From the NCBI GenBank assembly GCA_947176265.1, contig CAMWQA010000009.1, positions 1-40,129 of the forward strand: DNA of 40,129 nt, given 5' to 3'. The DNA is from an uncultured Clostridia bacterium. GTDB taxonomy: Bacteria > Bacillota > Clostridia > Christensenellales > UBA3700. The notes beneath the pieces are model-generated. The model saw only the letters and a program-made list of their open reading frames with translations, did no database searches and had not been told where the DNA came from. The translations under genes and the position numbers were made by a program. Of this stretch, positions 24,365 to 32,516 are shown one piece after another (the first letter of the stretch is position 1; each line of letters opens with the position of its first letter).

Positions 24365-25540
24365 ATGGCGCAAGATAGGTGTATTTATTTGGACAATTCT
24401 GCAACTACCTATACAGATCAGAGAGTGCTTGAGGAAATGTTGCCTTACTTTGGGCAAGTTTTCGGCAACGCGTCGTCTCAACATTTTTTGGGCAGAGAGG
24501 CGCTCAAAGCCGTGGACGAGGCAAGAGCTAAAGTAGCCAAGGCTATAGGCGCAAAACCCAGCGAGATATACTTTACGTCGGGCGGTACGGAGAGCGACAA
24601 TTGGGCCATCAAAGGTATCGCAATGGCGAGAGCCGACAAGGGAAAACATATCATCACGTCTTGTATCGAGCATCCTGCGGTAATGAAAACTTGCGAGAGC
24701 TTAGAGAAACAAGGTTTTGAAATTACTTATCTGCCGGTAGACAACGAGGGTATTATCTCGCTTGACGACTTGCAAAAGGCAATCAGAGAGGATACTATCC
24801 TAATATCCATAATGACCGCCAACAACGAAATGGGCGCAATACAGCCCTTTAGAGAGATTGGCGCAATCGCCAAAAGTAAGGGGATAGTTTTCCATACCGA
24901 CGCAGTTCAGGCAGTAGGCAACGTACCTATAGACGTAGTCAAAGACAATATTGACCTTTTGTCAATGAGCGGACATAAATTCTACGGACCAAAGGGAGTT
25001 GGCGTGCTTTATAAGCGCAACGGCTTGAAGATAGGCAGATTTATGGACGGCGGAGAGCAAGAACGTAATCTTCGCGCGTCGACTATCAACACGCCTGCAA
25101 TCGTGGGTATTGGCAAAGCAATCGAGATTGCCGTAGAGGATATGGGAAAAAACAACGCGCATATCAGCGAGATAAGAGACTATTTCGTCAAAGAAGTAAT
25201 TGCAAATATCGACGAGATATATTACAACGGACCAAAGGACAACGCAAAGAGATTGCCGTCCAACGCTAACTTCTCCTTTAAGTATATCGAGGGAGAATCA
25301 ATACTTATGCACCTCGATATGGCGGGTATAGCCGTATCCAGCGGATCTGCGTGCTCGTCTGGTTCGCTCGAACCGTCGTATGTGCTTTTGTCTATTGGAG
25401 TGCCAATCGAAGTTGCGCACGGTTCGATAAGATTTTCTTTTGGTAAAAACAATACGCTTGAAGAAGCAAAATACACTGTTGAGAAATTAATTCAGACGGT
25501 TGAGACGTTGAGAAAGATGTCGCCGCTTTACAACAAATAA
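24365..25540 (+). CDS. iscS: Cysteine desulfurase (IscS/NifS)
   Basis: PLP enzyme that takes sulfur from cysteine as an enzyme-bound persulfide and hands it to the Fe-S scaffold. The 391-residue protein has YLDNSATTYTDQRVLEEMLPY, FTSGGTESDNWAIKG, HTDAVQAVGNV, the PLP lysine K205 in SMSGHKFYGPKGVG, and the catalytic C330 in SSGSACSSGSLEPSYVL, which identifies the group I (IscS/NifS) type. GAGGTG precedes the ATG. It follows the Rrf2 regulator by one base and is followed after 13 nt by iscU, the compact Gram-positive ISC-type arrangement. It may also supply sulfur for tRNA thiolation. Confidence 0.96.
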   Translation: MAQDRCIYLDNSATTYTDQRVLEEMLPYFGQVFGNASSQHFLGREALKAVDEARAKVAKAIGAKPSEIYFTSGGTESDNWAIKGIAMARADKGKHIITSCIEHPAVMKTCESLEKQGFEITYLPVDNEGIISLDDLQKAIREDTILISIMTANNEMGAIQPFREIGAIAKSKGIVFHTDAVQAVGNVPIDVVKDNIDLLSMSGHKFYGPKGVGVLYKRNGLKIGRFMDGGEQERNLRASTINTPAIVGIGKAIEIAVEDMGKNNAHISEIRDYFVKEVIANIDEIYYNGPKDNAKRLPSNANFSFKYIEGESILMHLDMAGIAVSSGSACSSGSLEPSYVLLSIGVPIEVAHGSIRFSFGKNNTLEEAKYTVEKLIQTVETLRKMSPLYNK

Positions 25541-25553
25541 AGGAGTAATTATT

Positions 25554-25931
25554 ATGATGTATAACGATAAAGTAAAAGAAGCTTTTGCCAATCCCAAGAA
25601 CGTGGGATTTATCGAAGACGCAGACGGAGTAGGCAAAGTAGGCAATGCTGCTTGCGGAGATATAATGGAGATTAGTCTCAAGATAAAGGACGACAGAATT
25701 GTCGACGCAAAGTTCAGGACTTTCGGTTGCGCTGCGGCAATTGCGACGAGCTCTACGGCGACGGAAATGGTCAAAGGTATGACAATAGACGAAGCTTTGC
25801 AACTTACCAACGCTAAGGTAGTAGAAGAACTTGAAGGACTTCCGCCTCAAAAGATACACTGCAGCGTACTTGCGGAAGAGGCTATTAAAGAAGCAATCGA
25901 AGATTACAAAAAGAAAAAGGGCGAACAATAA
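25554..25931 (+). CDS. iscU: Fe-S cluster assembly scaffold IscU/NifU N-terminal type
   Basis: A 125-residue scaffold on which 2Fe-2S and 4Fe-4S clusters are built. The three ligand cysteines are C34 (in AACGD, with D36), C59 (FGCAAAIA) and C103 (IHCSVLAEEA). The N-terminal YNDKVKEAFANPKNVG is the family signature, in the short NifU-like form common in anaerobic Bacillota. AGGAG stands 8 nt before the first ATG; a second ATG follows immediately. The protein ends in a lysine-rich tail. Unlike many relatives, mnmA does not follow; instead there is a structured leader and a small membrane peptide. Confidence 0.95.
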   Translation: MMYNDKVKEAFANPKNVGFIEDADGVGKVGNAACGDIMEISLKIKDDRIVDAKFRTFGCAAAIATSSTATEMVKGMTIDEALQLTNAKVVEELEGLPPQKIHCSVLAEEAIKEAIEDYKKKKGEQ

Positions 25932-26008
25932 GCCATTATTTACCATCGACAAAATTCATCACTTTGTTTTATAAATCTTTGTAAAGTACACACTATGATA
26001 GGTAACAT

Positions 26009-26106
26009 AGGAGATGCTGAATAAGTGATACGGGCAAGATTGCGTAAGCGATAGCAAGACCTCGTAAGAACTTATTTAGCATCTCCTAAAAAACAAAGGA
26101 GGTGAG
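26009..26106 (+). promoter_or_regulatory. Structured leader that may switch the ribosome binding site of the downstream small gene
   Basis: AGGAGATGCTGAATAAGT (26009-26026) pairs along all 18 positions, with one G-T, to 26070-26087. Inside is a TACGG/CTCGTA-like helix and a short hairpin ATTGC-GTAA-GCGAT (26039-26052) with a GNRA-type loop, separated by purine-rich GGGCAAG / AGCAAGACC. The right end of the stem, CATCTCCT (26080-26087), is also complementary (one G-T) to AGGAGGTG (26097-26104), the very strong Shine-Dalgarno site of the next gene. Two exclusive pairings are therefore possible. The 25932-26008 stretch before it holds only a weak TATGAT box (25994-25999). A small transposable palindrome is an alternative reading. 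Confidence 0.55.
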
Positions 26107-26109
26107 TTA

Positions 26110-26247
26110 GTGTTGAAAGCCGGATTGATGCTTGGTTTTGGCGCGGGTCTTTTGACAGCCGTCGTGGCTACGTCAAAGATGAAGTCCACAATAATGGAGC
26201 AGGGGAAAAAGGCAATTAAGGACAAAATAATCAAAGTCCTTGATTGA
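26110..26247 (+). CDS. Small single-helix membrane peptide, 45 residues, unknown
   Basis: A short gene of 46 codons with a GTG start behind AAAGGAGGTGAG (26095-26106), close to a full anti-16S match; a TTG three bases later is an alternative start. The peptide has one glycine/alanine-rich hydrophobic helix (about residues 4-20, KAGLMLGFGAGLLTAVVA) followed by a basic amphipathic tail rich in Lys and Ile. The layout recalls YtxH-like proteins, but it is much shorter and I assign no function. The strong ribosome binding site argues that it is a real gene. A 153-bp palindromic repeat begins 4 bp after its stop. Confidence 0.65.
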   Translation: MLKAGLMLGFGAGLLTAVVATSKMKSTIMEQGKKAIKDKIIKVLD

Positions 26248-26250
26248 TAA

Positions 26251-26407
26251 GAGTCTCAAATTAGGTTTGTAAGGCAATCTTGCTGTCGATTTACGCGATA
26301 AGTTCGTCTATACAACACGCACGTAGCGCTGCTACGACCGCGCCGTATATCCTTCTTATCACAAAAATCGTCGACGCAATCTAGCCTCGTCACTTAATTT
26401 TCGACTC
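26251..26407. repeat. Long near-palindromic element, copy 3
   Basis: About 157 bp. Arms start GAGTC (26251-26255) and end GACTC (26403-26407), with matching inner blocks (AAATTA, GGC-ATTGC-TCGA, GATAAG, TATAC). The centre is CGTAG (26322-26326), CGCTG loop, CTACG (26332-26336), exactly midway between the ends. The core base pair differs from the other copies (G-C instead of C-G) yet pairing is kept. Together with the following terminator it fills the gap between the small peptide gene and the convergent GDPD gene. Confidence 0.85.
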
Positions 26408-26422
26408 TTAAAAACAAAAAAT

Positions 26423-26466
26423 AAGTGGCTGTCGTAAGTTATGAATTTGCGACAGTCACTTTTTAA
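26423..26466. terminator. Bidirectional terminator between convergent genes
   Basis: Stem AAGTGGCTGTCG (26423-26434) / CGACAGTCACTT (26450-26461), one G-T pair, T-rich on the + side (five T) and followed by a run of T on the minus strand as well (the A-rich sequence at 26411-26421). It lies between the + strand palindromic element and the end of the minus-strand GDPD gene. Confidence 0.85.
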
Positions 26467-26484
26467 ATTATATCTTATACTTTT

Positions 26485-27252
26485 TTAATACTCTCTATGG
26501 CAGAAATCATTCGTTGTACTTGGCGGAGCGATGTACGTATCGTTTTTGTCGTTGGTTTCAAATATGATATTATCGACGTTAGCTACTGCCAAATCAAAGT
26601 TGTCTTGAGTGCGTACCGTCCATCCAATGATGAGCATATCGGGATTTTCTTTGCAAATCTTTTGATAATACTTGCTAGGCAAATTTTTGAGCGAAGTTGC
26701 AAGAAAGTCGACGAATCGGTACTGTTTCATAGTCTTGACCATAATTCTGTGGAAAGTATACCAATCGCAAAGCTGACCGAGTATGATTTCGGGGTGGTTT
26801 TGCGCCCACCAACGCACCACGTAAGGGTCGAAGGACTCAATGCAGTAGTTGCCCTTATAGTCTTTAAGTATATCCCAAACTTTTGAGCAAGTTTCTTCGA
26901 CGAGTTTTGTCGGTTTGATTTCAATGACGAGCCCTACTTGCCCATCGACAAGTTCAAGCGTTTGCTTAAAAGTGGGGATAGAGTAGTCGGTGTTCATCAA
27001 TTTATACTCTTCAAGTTTTGAAGTATCTACCTGCGTAGCTTTTTCATTTCTTCCGCAAGTGCGGTTGAGTTTTGGGTCATGGTGTACGATTAACTCTTTG
27101 TCATTTGTAAGCCATACGTCGAATTCGATTCCGTAGCCGTGTTTGATTGCGTTTTCAAATGCGCCCAAAGAATTTTCGGGCAAGGTTTTGTTGTTGTGAA
27201 GTCCTCTGTGCGCGACGGGAGTTGCGGTCAACCATTTGGTATCTTTTTTCAT
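26485..27252 (-). CDS. Glycerophosphodiester phosphodiesterase family protein
   Basis: A 255-residue TIM-barrel GDPD enzyme that would hydrolyse glycerophosphodiesters to glycerol-3-phosphate and an alcohol. Visible catalytic and metal residues: VAHRGLHNNKTLPENSLGAF (H15, R16, E-N), GIEFDVWLTNDKELIVHHD (E43, D45 and a histidine), then LVIEIKP and IESFDPYVVRW. There is no signal peptide, so it acts in the cytoplasm. AGGAG precedes its ATG. It lies 9 nt downstream of the LUD-domain gene on the same strand, so the two are likely co-transcribed. The substrate is not determined. Confidence 0.9.
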   Translation of the reverse strand: MKKDTKWLTATPVAHRGLHNNKTLPENSLGAFENAIKHGYGIEFDVWLTNDKELIVHHDPKLNRTCGRNEKATQVDTSKLEEYKLMNTDYSIPTFKQTLELVDGQVGLVIEIKPTKLVEETCSKVWDILKDYKGNYCIESFDPYVVRWWAQNHPEIILGQLCDWYTFHRIMVKTMKQYRFVDFLATSLKNLPSKYYQKICKENPDMLIIGWTVRTQDNFDLAVANVDNIIFETNDKNDTYIAPPSTTNDFCHREY

Positions 27253-27261
27253 AATTTGCTC

Positions 27262-27870
27262 CTAGTACCCTAATGTTTCGCCAATGATGACGACGTATAC
27301 GTTTTCTTGATATCTCGTAGGGTGGTGCGATATCAAAGTTGCGTTGCAAATGCAATCGTCGCTGTCGCAGAGGCTGCACTGTCCGCTGGTAGCGCAAGGC
27401 GTGTTTTTGTTGAGTCTTTTTGCATTTGGCGGAGCGGCGATATTACGCGCTCTGTCAATTGCGCTTGCAAGATCTGGAGCGATCTTATTTGCGCCCAACA
27501 CGTAAAGTATGTTTTTCACTCCAAACGCCAATGCGGAAATTCTATTGGCAGAACCGTCGATATTTACAAAGTCGCCTTGCTCGCTCAACGCGTTGGTAGA
27601 GGATACGTACCAATCTGCAGAACCTGCAAGTTGGTATACGTTTTGTCTTTGCTCCGGAGCAACGAGCGAATGAGAATAAATCGTATTGCCTCTTTTATAT
27701 AGCATATTGTCCAAGTCAAGTTCTTTGACCGTCATACTTCCGCCCATACCTACGCTTGCGTTTTGCGGAATGGTATCGAGAATAAAGTCCAATGCTTCTT
27801 TGCGGCTTTCGAAGTAAAAAGGTTTAAAGCCTCTTTTTGTCAAATTGTTCATTACTTTTTTTATATCCAT
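27262..27870 (-). CDS. LUD domain protein (LutC/YkgG-type, DUF162)
   Basis: A 202-residue LUD-domain protein. The N-terminal region (LTKRGFKPFYFESRKEALDFIL...NASVGMGGSMTVKEL) and central IDGSANRISALAFGVKNILYVLGANKI match the fold shared with LutC and YkgG lactate-utilisation proteins. The C-terminal CATSGQCSLCDSDDCICN carries five cysteines, typical of stand-alone LUD proteins of anaerobes. Without lutA and lutB beside it, a role in lactate oxidation cannot be claimed. CAGGAGA precedes the ATG. It faces lepA, with the two promoters in a shared 125-bp region. Confidence 0.85.
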   Translation of the reverse strand: MDIKKVMNNLTKRGFKPFYFESRKEALDFILDTIPQNASVGMGGSMTVKELDLDNMLYKRGNTIYSHSLVAPEQRQNVYQLAGSADWYVSSTNALSEQGDFVNIDGSANRISALAFGVKNILYVLGANKIAPDLASAIDRARNIAAPPNAKRLNKNTPCATSGQCSLCDSDDCICNATLISHHPTRYQENVYVVIIGETLGY

Positions 27871-27920
27871 ATCGTCTCCTGGTATTGCGCTTTTACGTTT
27901 GGCAACACTTATATATAATT

Positions 27921-27949
27921 ATTATACTAAATATATTTGCTAAAATCTA
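27921..27949 (-). promoter_or_regulatory. Candidate promoter of the LUD-GDPD unit
   Basis: On the minus strand, TATAAT (27926-27921) is perfect, with TAGATT (27949-27944) 17 bp upstream as a weak -35. It overlaps the lepA promoter in opposite orientation. Confidence 0.45.
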
Positions 27950-27965
27950 TAATTTTTTATATAAT
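27937..27965 (+). promoter_or_regulatory. Sigma-A promoter of lepA-hemW
   Basis: TTGCTA (27937-27942), 17-bp spacer, TATAAT (27960-27965), about 30 nt before the lepA start. Confidence 0.75.
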
Positions 27966-27995
27966 GTTAGTATAAAAAATTAGATTGAGGAAGTT

Positions 27996-29798
27996 ATGCC
28001 CAAAGACCAATCCAATATAAGAAATTTTTGTATAGTTGCGCACATAGACCACGGCAAGAGCACGCTTGCAGACTGTATTATGGACGTCACGCAGACTGTG
28101 GCGAAGCGAGACGCTAAAGAACAACTTCTCGACAGTATGGATATCGAGAGGGAGAGGGGTATAACCATCAAGCTTACCCCCGTGACTATGAAGTATAATT
28201 ATAATGGGCAAGAGTATACTTTCAATCTTATAGATACTCCCGGACACGTGGATTTTACCTATGAAGTATCCCGTTCGCTCAAAGCGTGCGAGGGCGCAAT
28301 CTTAATCGTGGACGCGTCGCAGGGCATAGAGGCGCAGACGTTGACCAATGTATATCTTGCGCTTGACAACGATTTGGAGATACTTCCTGTAATCAACAAG
28401 ATAGATTTGCCGTCGGCAAGACCCGACGAGGTCAAGGCTGAGATCGAGGACGTAATAGGTCTTGACGCGCAAAACGCGCCCCTTATATCGGCAAAGGAGT
28501 GCATTGGCATAGACGAAGTGCTTAAGCAGGTAATAGAGTTGTTGCCGCCGCCCAAAGGTAAGCACGACGCGCCTTTCAAGGCTTTGATATTTGATTCATA
28601 TTACGATTCTTACAAGGGAGCAATATCTTTTATCAGAGTTTTTGACGGAGAAATCAAGGCGGGCGATAGGATAAGAATGTGCGTTACCGGCAAAGAGTTC
28701 GACGTAACTGAAGTGGGTATTTTCGTGCCTAAAATGCAAGCCAAAGACTCTCTGTCGGCAGGCGACGTAGGCTATCTCTGCGCAAGTATCAAGAATGTCA
28801 GCGACACAAAAGTGGGCGATACGATACTTATGGCAAGCGACAAGACGTCGACGCCTCTCGATGGATACAAAGAAGCTTCGCCTATGGTATTCTCGGGCGT
28901 ATATCCGGCAGACGGATCTAAGTACAACGACCTCAAGGACGCGTTGGAAAAACTCAAACTCAACGACGCGTCGCTTATGTACGAGCCGGAAGTGTCCACA
29001 GCGTTGGGATTTGGATTTAGATGCGGATTTTTGGGGCTTCTGCACATGGAAATAATTCAAGAGAGATTGGAAAGGGAATTTGATCTCGACCTTGTTACTA
29101 CTGCGCCAAGCGTATCGTATAAGGTAATCAAGACGAATGGCGAAGAGTTAATCGTCTCCAATCCGTCCAATCTACCGCCTGCGGGAGATATTGACCATAT
29201 GGAAGAGCCCGTAGTCAACGCTTTTATTTATACTCCTCCCGAGTACGTCGGATCTATTATGGAACTTTGCCAAGACAAGCGCGGAGAGTTTATCAATCTC
29301 ACTTATCTTGATACGACGAGAGTACGCATTGATTACGTTATGCCGCTCAACGAAATTATCTACGACTTCTTTGACACTCTCAAATCGCGTACCAGAGGAT
29401 ATGCAAGTCTCGATTATGAGATTGCCGATTATAAAAAGAGCGATTTGGTCAAGTTGGATATGTTGCTCAACGGCGAAGTGTGCGACGCATTGAGCCTAAT
29501 CGTGCACAAAGACAAAGCTTACGCAAGGGGCAGAGGTATTGCCGAGAAACTCAAAGACGTCATTCCAAGACAGTTGTTTGAGATACCTATTCAGGCGGCT
29601 ATAGGCGGAAAGGTCATTGCCAGAGAGACTGTCAAGGCAATGCGTAAAGACGTGCTTGCCAAGTGTTACGGCGGAGATATTACCCGAAAGAAGAAACTTC
29701 TCGAAAAGCAAAAAGAAGGCAAAAAGCGTATGCGCCAAGTTGGTTCTGTAGAGCTTCCAAGCGAAGCTTTTATGTCCATACTCAAAATTGATAGTTGA
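27996..29798 (+). CDS. lepA: Elongation factor 4 (LepA)
   Basis: Ribosome-dependent GTPase that affects 30S assembly and back-translocation. The 600-residue protein has [10 protein letters not shown] (15-24), the RGITIKL switch [21 protein letters not shown] and SAKECIGI, then EF-G-like domains II, III and V, and the LepA-specific C-terminal domain ([20 protein letters not shown]...). Length is canonical. GAGGAAG precedes the ATG. hemW follows one base after the stop; lepA-hemW linkage is general in Bacillota. Confidence 0.98.
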   Translation: MPKDQSNIRNFCIVAHIDHGKSTLADCIMDVTQTVAKRDAKEQLLDSMDIERERGITIKLTPVTMKYNYNGQEYTFNLIDTPGHVDFTYEVSRSLKACEGAILIVDASQGIEAQTLTNVYLALDNDLEILPVINKIDLPSARPDEVKAEIEDVIGLDAQNAPLISAKECIGIDEVLKQVIELLPPPKGKHDAPFKALIFDSYYDSYKGAISFIRVFDGEIKAGDRIRMCVTGKEFDVTEVGIFVPKMQAKDSLSAGDVGYLCASIKNVSDTKVGDTILMASDKTSTPLDGYKEASPMVFSGVYPADGSKYNDLKDALEKLKLNDASLMYEPEVSTALGFGFRCGFLGLLHMEIIQERLEREFDLDLVTTAPSVSYKVIKTNGEELIVSNPSNLPPAGDIDHMEEPVVNAFIYTPPEYVGSIMELCQDKRGEFINLTYLDTTRVRIDYVMPLNEIIYDFFDTLKSRTRGYASLDYEIADYKKSDLVKLDMLLNGEVCDALSLIVHKDKAYARGRGIAEKLKDVIPRQLFEIPIQAAIGGKVIARETVKAMRKDVLAKCYGGDITRKKKLLEKQKEGKKRMRQVGSVELPSEAFMSILKIDS

Positions 29799-29799
29799 T

Positions 29800-30933
29800 A
29801 TGAGCCAGTCAAAGCAAAGTTTGGGGATATATATACATATACCTTTTTGCAAATCGAGGTGTATATATTGCGACTTTATATCGTCGGTTGACGATTGCTC
29901 TCAAAGAGAAAAATACATCGAATACCTTTGCAGACAGATAAGACTTGCGGGAAGAGAATATGCGGAAGACTATACTGTCGATACGCTTTATTTAGGCGGG
30001 GGCACGCCCACTTTACTTGACGGCGCGCAGTTGAAAAAAATCAGCAAAGAAATTTTCAGTAATTTTAATTGCAATCTTAAAGAGTTTTCCATAGAGGCAA
30101 ATCCCTGCGCGGTTGACAGAGAAAAGTTGATTGCGCTCAAAGATATGGGCGTCACTAGATTGAGTTTGGGCGTTCAAAGTTTTAATGACGACTTGCTCAA
30201 TATGCTAGGCAGAAGACACGATTCAAAGCAGGCGGAAGAGGCAATAAAGCTTGCCGCAGAATTTGGATTTGACGTAAGCGTCGACGCAATGATAGGATTG
30301 CCAAATCAGACGAAAGACGATATAAAGAGTTTTATCGACAAAGCTGACTCTCTAGGCGTAGAGCACGTATCTGTATATATGTTGAGCGTAGAAGAGGGAA
30401 CGGCGCTCAAACGGCTTATTGAGCAAGGCAAGCTTGTTGCAAAAAGCGACGACGAGATTGCCGATTTCTACGATTACGCTTGTCTACGTCTCAAAGAAAA
30501 GAAATTTGAACGTTACGAGATTTCCAATTTCTGCAAAAATCAAAAGGTTTCTCATCACAATTTGCGCTATTGGCAATGCCTTGACTATCTTGGATTGGGC
30601 ATGGGCGCTCATTCATTGACAAAGGGAGAGAGATGGCGCAACGCAGATAATTTTGAAGAATATTACGATTGCGTAGACGAAGGAAATTATCGCCTAGATA
30701 TGCAGCAATTGAGCAATGACGATATGGAGAGCGAATACGTGATGCTCTCGTTTAGATTGCAAAAGGGCATTGACTTATCGGAGTTTTCCGCCAAGTTTGG
30801 ACACGACTTTTTAAGCAAATATTCCCATGCGATTGAAAAGCATAAAAATCATCTGGAAATAACTAATTCTAGCGTATCAATCAAATATGAATATATTCAA
30901 CTAATGAATTCAATAATAGTAGATTTTATATAA
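29800..30933 (+). CDS. hemW: Heme chaperone HemW (radical SAM, HemN-like)
   Basis: A 377-residue radical SAM protein. The cluster motif CKSRCIYCDF gives C17, C21 and C24; LYLGGGTPTLL, IEANPCAVDREKL, RLSLGVQSFND and MIGLPNQTKDDI follow, with the C-terminal HemN-type domain. HemW binds heme and delivers it to respiratory proteins; it lacks the extra residues of coproporphyrinogen dehydrogenase, and is often mis-annotated as HemN. The presence of HemW does not itself prove heme use. A TTG 12 nt upstream lies inside lepA; the ATG at 29800 gives the usual HemW N-terminus (LGIYIHIPFC). It ends the lepA transcription unit. Confidence 0.93.
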   Translation: MSQSKQSLGIYIHIPFCKSRCIYCDFISSVDDCSQREKYIEYLCRQIRLAGREYAEDYTVDTLYLGGGTPTLLDGAQLKKISKEIFSNFNCNLKEFSIEANPCAVDREKLIALKDMGVTRLSLGVQSFNDDLLNMLGRRHDSKQAEEAIKLAAEFGFDVSVDAMIGLPNQTKDDIKSFIDKADSLGVEHVSVYMLSVEEGTALKRLIEQGKLVAKSDDEIADFYDYACLRLKEKKFERYEISNFCKNQKVSHHNLRYWQCLDYLGLGMGAHSLTKGERWRNADNFEEYYDCVDEGNYRLDMQQLSNDDMESEYVMLSFRLQKGIDLSEFSAKFGHDFLSKYSHAIEKHKNHLEITNSSVSIKYEYIQLMNSIIVDFI

Positions 30934-30996
30934 TTAGAATTGTATATATTATAAAAATTTGTTAATTTCTTTTTATTTTTTACTTCTTCCTTATGT

Positions 30997-31022
30997 ATAA
31001 GCTTGCCATACGGCAAACTTAT
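30997..31022. other. Small hairpin between convergent hemW and zinc-ribbon genes
   Basis: Inverted repeat ATAAG-TTGCC (30997-31007, one unpaired base) / GGCAA-CTTAT (31012-31022) with an ATAC loop. No T-tract follows on either strand within a few bases, so it is at best a weak terminator. The 94-bp gap otherwise is AT-rich. Confidence 0.4.
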
Positions 31023-31027
31023 CCCAA

Positions 31028-31180
31028 TTACTTACACTTTGTAAAAGAAGTGTTGTTGCAGTTGGGGCAGGGCGGCATCTTGTCGCCGGCGTCAAGTCTG
31101 AGGTCAAAACCGCAGTTCGTACAGCTATAACAGCCCTTGCCTGGCTTTTCGCCAGTGTTCACTTTTGCTACTCTTGCCAT
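31028..31180 (-). CDS. Zinc ribbon-containing small protein
   Basis: A 50-residue protein with six cysteines: C17, C20, C23, then C38, C41 and C49. The GEKPGKGCYSCTNCG start and MPPCPNCNNTSFTKC end match a small Bacillota zinc-ribbon family of unknown function, found alone or beside larger proteins. One structural zinc bound by C20-C23-C38-C41 is probable. A frame open to 31243 was rejected because GGAGGTG on the minus strand stands 5-7 nt before the ATG at 31180. Its promoter may be TTGAAT/AATACT (31243-31238 and 31219-31214, spacer 18), but that match is weak. It faces the divergent membrane-protein gene. Confidence 0.8.
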   Translation of the reverse strand: MARVAKVNTGEKPGKGCYSCTNCGFDLRLDAGDKMPPCPNCNNTSFTKCK

Positions 31181-31315
31181 ATTGCACCTCCGTGTTTTTT
31201 TGTTTTCAATTAGAGTATTCACATTCCTTTTGAAGTTATTCAAAAATTTAACATCTTAAAAATTTCTTATTAAATAAAATCTTTTGTTACTTTATAAAAA
31301 ATTTATCATAGGGTA

Positions 31316-31343
31316 TGGACAAACTGTTTTTTTATGTTATAAT
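31316..31343 (+). promoter_or_regulatory. Promoter giving a probably leaderless mRNA
   Basis: TGGACA (31316-31321), 16-bp spacer, TATAAT (31338-31343) with the extended -10 TG at 31335-31336. The ATG at 31350 begins 7 nt after the -10 box, where transcription itself should start. Confidence 0.65.
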
Positions 31344-31349
31344 AAAATC

Positions 31350-32516
31350 ATGGAACTGCAAGCAAACGAAAACGTCTGCGAAGAAGCTGGCAACGGAGTT
31401 GACGCAACCCAAGGAGTTGGCGATACGTCCGCAGAAGCTAAAGAGCCGGTGAATAGCGCTTCGTCGGAGAAGAATATTCGGTCTAAGGGCAAGAATTACG
31501 GAAAGAAGTTTTCTGCAAGACTTTATAAGTATTTCTCGCTATGGACCTTCTTTATCTATTACTTCAACTTTATGGTAAGAATAGGTATGCGCTGTTCCGA
31601 TTATTACAAAGTCAACGGGATTACCAAATTTTCATTATGGTGGGCTGTCATGACCGACACTTCAAAGTGGGGAGAGATATGCCACGCCGTATTTGATTGG
31701 TATACTATAACTCTTTTGGTGTTCTTATTCTTATATGCGGCGGTATTTTTGATTACCTTTATAAGGTTTTCGCCAAGGAATAAGAAGACGTTCAAATATT
31801 TTAAGAAAGGTTTCGTTATGGCAAGACGCGTTATCAAACTGATAAGCGTCGGTTTGACGTTGACCGTCTTGGTCAATTCTGCTAAACTTGCTACGTTCAG
31901 TGATAAATTCATGTTCGTTATCTCTTTGCTTTCAATTTTGTTTACTCTTATGCAGATATTCGTTTCCGTGACCACTTGGATAATTGGACGAAAATTGAAT
32001 AGAAGCGTAAAACAATACGTAGGCAACGTAATGAGCAACTATATAGCTACGGCTCGCGTGAGACCTCAAAGAATTTCGTCAAATAAGGTAATAGCTACGG
32101 TAGGAGACAAGTTGGGCAAGGCAAAAGACAGGTTTTTGCGTACCATAGAGACGTTGACGTTGACCAACGACGAGGCTATGCGCAGAGCGGCTGAGCTTGA
32201 AGGAAGCGCCGTCGACACAAAGGACATGACGGAAAGATTTGAGAACGATTACCAACCTCAAGCCAATGAAGAAGAAGTTCAAGTCGAAGAGCAAAAGGAA
32301 AAGGTTAAGAAGACGAAACTCAACGTCAGAAGGGATAAGCGATTATTGACCAAAAAAGAAAAGCAAATTGTTCAAAAGAGAGTTAAGGTAGGCAAATTCG
32401 GCAAAGCGCAAGAGTCAACCGCGCAAGATAAAGATATTGCAGAGCAAGTCGCAAGCGACGTCGCTCAAGACGTGGACTGCGCACTTGATGGGGAGAAAGA
32501 TGAATCAACTACATAA
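31350..32516 (+). CDS. Unrecognised four-helix membrane protein with long charged tail
   Basis: A 388-residue protein I cannot place in a family. Residues 1-55 are an acidic, low-complexity cytoplasmic-like head. Four hydrophobic helices follow at about 63-80, 118-140, 165-185 and 190-212 (VFLFLYAAVFLITFI and VISLLSILFTLMQIFVSV among them). The last 170 residues are a highly charged tail, basic in KKEKQIVQKRVKVG and acidic at the end. There is no signal peptide, no enzyme motif and no cysteine cluster. The ATG lies directly behind an extended -10 promoter with no ribosome binding site, suggesting a leaderless message. Its end overlaps the DtxR-like gene by 17 bp, so the two are co-transcribed and the regulator may serve it. 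Confidence 0.6.
   Translation: MELQANENVCEEAGNGVDATQGVGDTSAEAKEPVNSASSEKNIRSKGKNYGKKFSARLYKYFSLWTFFIYYFNFMVRIGMRCSDYYKVNGITKFSLWWAVMTDTSKWGEICHAVFDWYTITLLVFLFLYAAVFLITFIRFSPRNKKTFKYFKKGFVMARRVIKLISVGLTLTVLVNSAKLATFSDKFMFVISLLSILFTLMQIFVSVTTWIIGRKLNRSVKQYVGNVMSNYIATARVRPQRISSNKVIATVGDKLGKAKDRFLRTIETLTLTNDEAMRRAAELEGSAVDTKDMTERFENDYQPQANEEEVQVEEQKEKVKKTKLNVRRDKRLLTKKEKQIVQKRVKVGKFGKAQESTAQDKDIAEQVASDVAQDVDCALDGEKDESTT

Noticed and set aside
26009..26087. The 18-bp stem as an intrinsic terminator for iscU
   Set aside because: It is followed by A residues, not T, on the plus strand, and a strong ribosome binding site follows within 10 nt.
26009..26087. The same element as a tRNA or known riboswitch
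   Set aside because: No tRNA arms or CCA-type acceptor are seen, and no riboswitch consensus that I know could be matched by eye.
30997..31022. Hairpin after hemW as a full terminator
   Set aside because: No T-tract follows on either strand, so only a weak hairpin is reported.
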